Source: Chimonanthus salicifolius
Lineage: Eukaryota > Streptophyta > Magnoliopsida > Laurales > Calycanthaceae
Length of the DNA: 64,000 bases
Direction of reading: 5' to 3'
Assembly (NCBI GenBank): GCA_013350335.1
Contig: CM023537.1
Span: forward strand, 11,216,438-11,280,437
Below the pieces are notes generated by a model. It worked only from the letters and a program-made list of their open reading frames with translations. It was not told where the DNA came from and made no database searches. The position numbers and the translations under genes were made by a program. Numbering within the stretch: the first letter of the stretch is position 1; each line of letters opens with the position of its first letter. Shown piece by piece: positions 57,684 to 64,000 of the stretch.

Positions 57684-58029
57684 CGGGAGTTGTATTTGGA
57701 TGAGGGATAAATTTGGAGGGGTTATCTTTGAGTAGGGATTACCCTTGATAAAGGGTTATCTTTATGAATATCCTTTGTAGTAAAAGAGTTTTTAAATATG
57801 AGATTGAAGAGATAAAATCTAGACTTTTTACTCTTATCCTTTGGACTGCATTTGGATGGGAGGTTTGATAACTAAGAGATAGGGATAAAAAATCAATTTT
57901 TTACCCTTCTTTTATACTTTTGAAAACTCAGTTCTAAGGAAGGAGTATTCATAATATCCAAGGTAACCTTTGGTCAAGGATAACTCTAGTAACTCCTATA
58001 AAATTTATCTCTCATCCAAACGCAACCTT
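57684..58029. mobile_element. MITE with about 30-bp inverted ends ('TTTGGATGAGGGATAAATTT')
   Basis: The left end is 'gggagttgtatttggatgag' and then 'ggataaattt'. The right end in reverse complement is 'aggttgcgtttggatgagag' and then 'ataaatttt'. An internal copy of the end, 'actgcatttggatgggaggt' at 57845, suggests that two elements are joined or nested. Size about 346 bp. Confidence 0.7.
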
Positions 58030-58139
58030 GTGGTTACAAAACAGGGATAAACGAGGGTTATCTCCAATTACCCGTGAAACAAACTTCCACCCAAGGTGTA
58101 GTAGAGAGACTTGCATATGTCTCAATGATTAATCGAGTA

Positions 58140-58444
58140 CTGTGAACCAGGGGTTTAAATATCGGCCGATACGATACGTATCGGCCGATATATATCGGTT
58201 TTGGGCATGTGAATATCGGCCGATATGTATCGTATCGGCCGATATTCACAATATCGGCCTTGATATCGGCCGTATTATATCGGCCCGATATCAAAATATC
58301 GGCCGATATCGGCCGATATTTAAAAAAACAAAGAAGAAAGAGAAAATTATCGGCCGATATATCGGCTGATAGCGATATATCGGTCGACATATCGTATCGG
58401 CCGATATATCGGCAGTTACCGATTTTTAAACCCCTGCTGTGAAC
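58140..58444. mobile_element. hAT-type MITE built of ATCGGCCGAT palindromes, with perfect 8-bp target duplication
   Basis: The element (58148-58436, 289 bp) has ends 'caggggtttaaatatcgg' and, in reverse complement, 'caggggtttaaaaatcgg', so 17 of 18 bases match. It is flanked by CTGTGAAC at 58140-58147 and again at 58437-58444. The interior is almost only units of the type TATCGGCCGATA with small spacers, so it is self-complementary at every scale. The open frames through it on both strands (RPISADI-, IGRY-like) are products of the repeat. An 8-bp target duplication is the hallmark of the hAT superfamily. Confidence 0.9.
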
Positions 58445-60039
58445 ACTTTGGACCGAAAAAAATAGAAAAAAATAATAATTTTATTGTGATGGGATATCTA
58501 CTAGATACTATCTAGTGTTAGTAAAAACAGTAATACCCCAATCAATTCTCTTTCTATTAGTTGCACTAGTGAAAGTTTTAATTTATCACTTGTTTGATAT
58601 CGTCAAATGTGAAAGTTAGAAACCTTGGTAGTAAAGGTTAGAATAATTTAAACACAATAAAATTCAATCTTTAAAATCATAAGAAATATTCATTTATAAT
58701 CAATTTTATTATCTAATTTGAACCAATGTTGGAGAGGCCCTACCTTATACACAGGCAAAATATGCCAATTCCCATTGGTACAATAGCCATTGTACAACTA
58801 ACTTTAATAAAATAAAATGAGAATAAAATTCTACATTTGCCAAAATATAAAAATTCAAAAGTATGACTCTTTTTTTTTTTTCAATCATTAATTTTATGAT
58901 TCTTTATTAGATCACTGAAAATTTTAAATTGTACTCAATTTTGATATCTTAACTAATTTTTATGTCTTATTTAATTTTCTATATTTATAAGGCAGAAAAA
59001 CTATATAAAACTTCAATTTAGAAAAAAAAAAAAAAAACTCTTTGTTCAAATGCAACACATCCTATATGAGTCTCAATCCATCATTTTCAATTTTGAAATT
59101 AGGCATAATTGTAGATCTCACCTTACAAAATGAAAATAGTCCTTTAGATCTGCTAAGATATAAAAATTCAAAAGAATTTACTATTTTTTTTATAACTTCA
59201 ATAATTAATTTTATAATCTTAAATTAGATGTTAAAAAATTCTGTAAATAGTTGAATTTCTATATTTTAGTTAATCTGAAGCACACTTTAGATTTCAATTT
59301 TTATATCAAACTTCAATCCTAAAATGATTAATTAAAATTGTATGATATATTATATTAAAATAAAAAAAGGATTTTTTCTAGTAACTTATCAAAAGTACAG
59401 AAATTATTTTTATTAAAAATCTGTGTTTTTAATAATAAATAATAATAAAAAAGGAAGGAGGTAGGTTGGTGAAGGAGTGGAAAAAGGGTAGGTGGGATGA
59501 GTCATGAGTGGGACCCTCAGTCTTGATTTGATTCACTTGGTTGAGAACGTGGCCTCATTCTGTCCCTCTCGTAGTGCTCACTTGGACCGCGTCGGTGGAA
59601 CTTGGACCAGCCCAAGCCGCAGTCGCAAAAACAGCTTAGCTTGGCTTCGCTTGACTCGGCTTAGCTTGCCTTGACTTCATTGGACGCTGACTCCAGTCCT
59701 TGGCTGCTGTTTCATCGTGTTTGCGCCCATTCAAGAATTCAACGAAGAGCAGACCAGCGACAAACTAATGCCACAGACATGGACAATAATTTCAAATTTA
59801 TTATATTTTTATCAATAAAATATTATTATTGTATTAATGATATGTATTTATCGATACAGTCATTTTTAACCGTATATTTTTAATAAAAACGTGTTAAAAA
59901 TACGATAAATGATAATATTACTAATGATATCTTAGTAAAAAAATTGTTAAAAAATATTTATATCTCTTGTAAAAAAAATCTATTAATTTCTCAGTAAAAT
60001 TGAAAATTTGAAAATATCTTGATAAAGAAGAGTGGGCCT
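58445..60039. other. AT-rich intergenic DNA with one GC-rich patch
   Basis: No gene seen. 59500-59770 is GC-richer and has repeated words 'cttagcttggcttcgcttga' and 'ggcttagcttgccttgac', but no reading frame that I can support. Confidence 0.4.
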
Positions 60040-60236
60040 CCAACCATGTTTCACTTGGTCAAGCCCTTCCTCCATTTGGTGGACCCACTTGGGCTCTCTG
60101 GATGTTGTGGAGTTAACCGAAGACCAGTCCACCTTCACCCCATGTTTCACATGGTCAAGCCCTTCCTCCAGTTGGTGGCCCACTTGGGCTCTATGGATGT
60201 TGTGGAGTTCACCGAAGACCAGTCCACCTTCACCTC
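60040..60236. repeat. Two tandem 96-bp units
   Basis: 'ccatgtttcac' with 'tggtcaagcccttcctcca' starts at 60044 and 60140. 'gatgttgtggagtt' and 'accgaagaccagtccacctt' follow in both copies, with few differences. Confidence 0.95.
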
Positions 60237-60805
60237 AGTTTTAGACGACAATTTTTTATTTTAACTTTCCAGGAAGAGATTGACCTGATGACATGGTTGA
60301 TTTTTTAAAAAAAATTACGTGTGAAACCCAACGTAAATGGTTGATTATTTTTATACAAATAAATAAGATTTAGGTGGATAATATTTTTATAAATAAAAAT
60401 GATTTTATATTAAAATTGTTTTCTATTGTCATGTGCATTTTTTTTAAAAAAAATGTACAATGTAATTATTTTCCACAAGAACAGGAGAAAATGAATTATT
60501 AGAAGAAAGAATAAAAAAGCAATCTCTATAACTTATATAATTTATAATATATGAACGAAATCATAGACTAAATATTTAATATCTCTAAAATTATAAATAA
60601 ACGTCAACAGCATGGGCCACTGAACGAACATATGACCCTTGCCTTTGGTTGGCTCAAGAGTCGAGCCAAGTCAATACAATTGGTTCAATCAAGAGTCGAG
60701 TCAAAGTCAATGGAATGGGCCTAAATTTCATTTGCATTAGCAAGAATATCATAATCTTTAATTTCTTACTAGAAAGATTTTTGTGATATGTGCATTATCA
60801 CTAAC

Positions 60806-60996
60806 AAGGTCCGAATATTCCCTGATATCGGTCGATACAAAACGCCGATTAATATCGGATATGGCCGATATCGGTTTTATATATATATATATATATTTCA
60901 AACGTGATATCGGTTTTAAATTTAAAAAAAAAAAAAAGAGAGAAACTTCTCAACCGATATAGATATTGGCCAGTTCAAACCGAATTTTTCACCTCT
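60806..60996. mobile_element. Degenerate ATCGGCCGAT-type element
   Basis: The left end is 'aaggtccgaatattcc' and the right end in reverse complement is 'aagaggtgaaaaattcgg'. Inside are 'gatatcggtcgatac', 'tggccgatatcggtttt' and a TA run. The 9-base word 'atcactaac' lies just left of it (60797) and 15 bases right of it (61012); this does not line up as a clean target duplication. Confidence 0.5.
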
Positions 60997-62414
60997 TCTG
61001 AAACTATTTTCATCACTAACAAAATCATGTGAACGTTGGTACCAATACCAAGCAACAACCTGAAATTAAATTGGAGATGCAAGTTAGTCAGAGAAATAAA
61101 GACAATGGAGAATGGGTACCTAAATCGAATGAAATTTTAAAGTGGCGCAAAGGGTCCAAAATGGTTTTCTTTGGGTATAAATTGTTCAATTTATTGGCTC
61201 ATGGACTAGTACGATGGGTCAGGCCTTCAACCCGTGAATTTCAGCTCAATACAGTCCAAGAAAGGGGCCCATTTGCTTTGCAAGCAAAAGTTGTGGAAAT
61301 CCTTCCACCCCGTTCTATTCTTGACAAGAGTTGCATATAAAATCAGTTTACCATAAAGAAAAGCAATCCCAAAATTCGTCCAAGCTTAATTAAGATTATG
61401 ATGTAATTTTTAGATTACGACACATACCACTCAGGGATTGACAGAAAATATGAAGTGACTTTGTAGACATATTTGATGTGCCAATGAAATCGGATTTCAT
61501 AAAATATGATTTATTGGAAAGTTTATTCAATAACTAACAAACTCAAATTTGCACATTTCTGTTATACATAGACGGAGTATGACCAAATTTTGTAATCAGG
61601 TGTCAAAGAGTGACAGAAATTATATTTTTGATAATTTTTCTATTTTTCAACCATAAACCTCTATAAATTGGAGGCATGAACAACGATTTATTATCTCCCA
61701 AGTTTGAGTTGACCTGAAGTTGAAGAGAAGAATCCTTTTGCCTTTGTGCAAGTAAGCCCTTCTTTTTTCTTCTTTTGAATCTAGTTTCAATTTATTTTAA
61801 ATTAAATTTAAATTTTATGCAAGTATTGGCTGAAACCTGCTGTTCATTTTGTCAAATCTGAAATCTCAATTTTGTTATTTCAGTTTATTGATTTACAATT
61901 ACATTTAGATCAAGTATTGATATCAGTTTGCATAATTTTGATTTGATTCAAGCATATTCAATTCTAGCTTTCCTTAAAATTCAATTTTATTAAAAAAATC
62001 ACTAAGTGTGGATTTTCTTAGTGGGATTTGAACATTTTCTTATTTTTCTAGATAGAAATTAAGATAAGGTGTTTATTTTCAAGTTGAATTAATGTGAAAT
62101 TTTAGTTGGTGTTGGAAAGGAAAAAATATTCAAAGAATTTCTCAAATTTCCAAATGAATTTACAATTTTAGTTTTCTCAAACTCCCGATAATTTGAGCCG
62201 AACTATGAATTTGTTGTTTTTATGTTAACGACGTAGGTGAACCTTAAACCGATCACACCTTTATCAATTGACGATCAGAGCTTGTTTCCTACTTAAAGTT
62301 AAAACTGATCACAACCTTAATCAATTAGTGGACACTTTTGTTTTGTTTCAGTGTACACTATTATATTTTCTTAGAAAATAATGTTTTTCCCTTTTTTTTA
62401 CAAGCATCTCTACC
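60997..62414. other. Possible LTR remnant
   Basis: A TATA-like 'cctctataaattggaggc' at 61660-61677 is followed by a long leader-like stretch and, at 62265-62283, 'caattgacgatcagagctt'. The latter resembles a decayed plant retrotransposon primer-binding site (TGGTATCAGAGC). I see no gag or pol. A 103-codon frame at 61029-61340 has no recognisable motif. Confidence 0.3.
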
Positions 62415-62940
62415 CATAAGATCAGGGCTTAAAATACCGCCCGGGCCGATATATCGGCCGATATTTTTATCTCTCCTCCCGATATCGACATTTTCTCTCT
62501 CCTCCGATATTGGAACTGTGAAAAAACTGCAAAAAACCGTTACGAACCGCAAAAACCCACAAAAAACCGTGAAAGTCGTATCCTGACGAACCGTGATGAA
62601 CCGCAAAAAACCGTTAAAAACCGCAAAAAACCGTGAAAGCCGTATCCTGACGAACCCTGACTGACCGTGGCGAGCCGTAAAAAACCGCAAAAAAACCGTG
62701 GAAAACCGTGTAAAAACCGTATCGGTGTTTTTTAAATTTTTTTTTTTAAATACCGATATTTATGAATATCGGCTGATATTGGAACCGATATTTCGGTCCG
62801 AATATCGGCCATATCGGCCGATATTACTACTGTACGGCCGATATTACTACTGTACGGCCGATAAATATCTTATCGACCGATATTGTTCGGTTTGAAAAAA
62901 CCGATATATATTGGCCGATATTTGCACCTTAGCATAAGAT
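62415..62940. mobile_element. Second ATCGGCCGAT-type element with perfect 8-bp target duplication
   Basis: The element (62423-62932, 510 bp) is flanked by CATAAGAT at 62415-62422 and 62933-62940. The ends are related to but more diverged than those at 58148: left 'cagggcttaaaatacc', right in reverse complement 'ctaaggtgcaaatatcgg'. Palindromic 'atatcggccgatatt' units fill both flanks. The centre (about 62515-62720) is a separate minisatellite of 'gaaccgcaaaaaaccgt' words. No transposase. Confidence 0.85.
62515..62720. repeat. Minisatellite of 'aaccgcaaaaaaccgt' units
   Basis: Repeated words 'aaccgcaaaaaaccgt', 'gtgaaagtcgtatcctgacg' and 'gtgaaagccgtatcctgacg' form a higher-order repeat of about 65 bases. 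It is embedded in the hAT-type element at 62423-62932. Confidence 0.8.
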
Positions 62941-64000
62941 AGTGATTTGTTGTATTCCTGGTACATAATGGCGGAAGGAAACACCACATGAAACCAAAGA
63001 ATGGCCAAAATTACGTGATTATATATATATTTTTTTGAATTTACGTGTGAAAAATTGCAGAAAACCCAGCGTAAAACTCCCATGAACGATACTCACTGCC
63101 CTTAGAGTATACCAAGTTAGACTATAGGTGCTCAAACTTGGCACTTCCTACTTATTGAAGCAGGATGTTAACGAGTTTTATAAGTTCATTTGATCCCATC
63201 CCAAGTAGACATGAAGCACGTGGGCCAATTCCCACGTGACATTGGACGGTCAGCTCCTAATGGAGAGTATGAAATTGTGTTTCACGAGGGATACGTGATA
63301 CAGTCGCTGCCACACCAGTTCACTGACTCAATTGTGGGGACCACTTGGGCACGAGATGACAAACTTGTGGGACCCACTTTTATTCGGATTTGAAATTTTA
63401 AGAACTGATGAAAATACTAATAATTTTATAACAAACTTACTCTAAAGCATTGTCGGAAATCTTATTCTCAGAATATTAACGTCAATTCTTAGTAGCAGAA
63501 TATTTTCAAATGTTTAGGTTTTATTGAAAATTTAATGAAAAAATCTCGTGAAAAATATAATATTTAAATAATAATAAAATAAATATACTAGATAAATAAT
63601 GTGATTGGAGTTTAAAAATATAGATGATATTTTATAAATAAAAAATATATATTTTGCCTAAGTATTTTTAATGAGAATTTAACGGTAAAATCTCACAATT
63701 TTAATAGAAATTTATCATTTTTCATGATAAAAATATATTTTTAACAGAAATTTATCGTTAAAAATGGTAGACACGATTACTCGTATTTTTAATATGCAAA
63801 ATTATTTTACCGATATTCATAATAAAAAATAAAATATTAGAAATATTTGTTACATTGCTCTTCAGTACAGAAAAAGGTTCTCCTTTATTATAAAAAATAA
63901 ATGCTTTTATTAGTTTTTTAATTTTCAAAAGGTATATCACTTTATTTGAAATGGAAAACGTGGACAGCCTTCTCTTGATTTAAGTTGTTTTTTTTTTTAA
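62941..64000. other. Window end; G-boxes but no supported gene
   Basis: CACGTG cores occur at about 63218 and 63233, near 'cccacgtgacattggacggt'. A short open frame (63190-63393) has no known motif. The rest is AT-rich with words such as 'aatttaacggtaaaatctc'. This may be promoter DNA of a gene outside the window. Confidence 0.3.

Noticed and set aside
58058..58442. Open frames on both strands through the ATCGGCCGAT array
   Set aside because: The frames stay open only because the palindromic unit has no stop in several frames. The peptide is a simple repeat of Arg-Pro-Ile-Ser-Ala-Asp-Ile type.
60797..61020. 'atcactaac' as target duplication of the element at 60806
   Set aside because: The right copy lies 15 bases beyond the point where the inverted end stops, so it does not fit a clean insertion.
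1..64000. CRISPR arrays, rRNA genes or bacterial operons
   Set aside because: None seen. The tandem repeats lack regular unique spacers, and the gene structure is that of a plant nuclear genome.

Overview
This window is nuclear DNA of a flowering plant. It is AT-rich, the genes have long introns, and the intergenic space is filled with short plant-type transposons: tRNA-derived SINEs, Stowaway and hAT MITEs, and 5'-truncated LINEs that keep an RNase H domain. I cannot place it below angiosperm level; a woody dicot or a magnoliid would both fit. Four genes are supported by clean open reading frames or by exons that join in phase, and all other open frames look like shadows or transposon remnants.

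Layout. Bases 1-6200 hold no convincing gene. An intronless EXORDIUM (PHI-1 family) gene lies on the + strand at 6549-7478. Bases 7.9-17.2 kb are repeats, including a LINE split by a hAT-like element. The next block (17.3-24.9 kb, + strand) is built around the F-box gene FBW2, with coding exons at 21962-22269 and 24225-24870 and a leader intron. About 3 kb upstream of it lies a broken copy of the FBW2 promoter and first coding exon, directly followed by a second copy in inverted orientation. Together these two make a long hairpin-forming locus. Bases 25-29.9 kb are again transposons, including a foldback element.

Two unrecognised but well-supported genes follow on the - strand. Gene A has 14 coding exons between 43266 and 30005 (395 aa) and includes a 13-nt microexon. 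Gene B has 4 coding exons between 52410 and 44703 (321 aa); it has a plastid-type N-terminus, two membrane segments and a coiled coil. LINEs and MITEs sit in their introns. Bases 53-64 kb hold tandem repeats, MITEs, a SINE, and hAT-type elements made of repeated palindromes of the type ATCGGCCGAT. Two of these elements have perfect 8-bp target-site duplications.

The observation most worth following is the FBW2-derived inverted repeat at 18251-18966. In Arabidopsis FBW2 is the F-box protein that promotes turnover of ARGONAUTE1. A hairpin RNA from this locus would carry sequence antisense to FBW2; one 31-nt stretch has a single mismatch. It could therefore be a young small-RNA locus acting on a regulator of the small-RNA machinery. 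This is an inference from sequence and needs small-RNA data. EXO and FBW2 also lie near each other in Arabidopsis (At4g08950 and At4g08980, from memory), which suggests conserved microsynteny.
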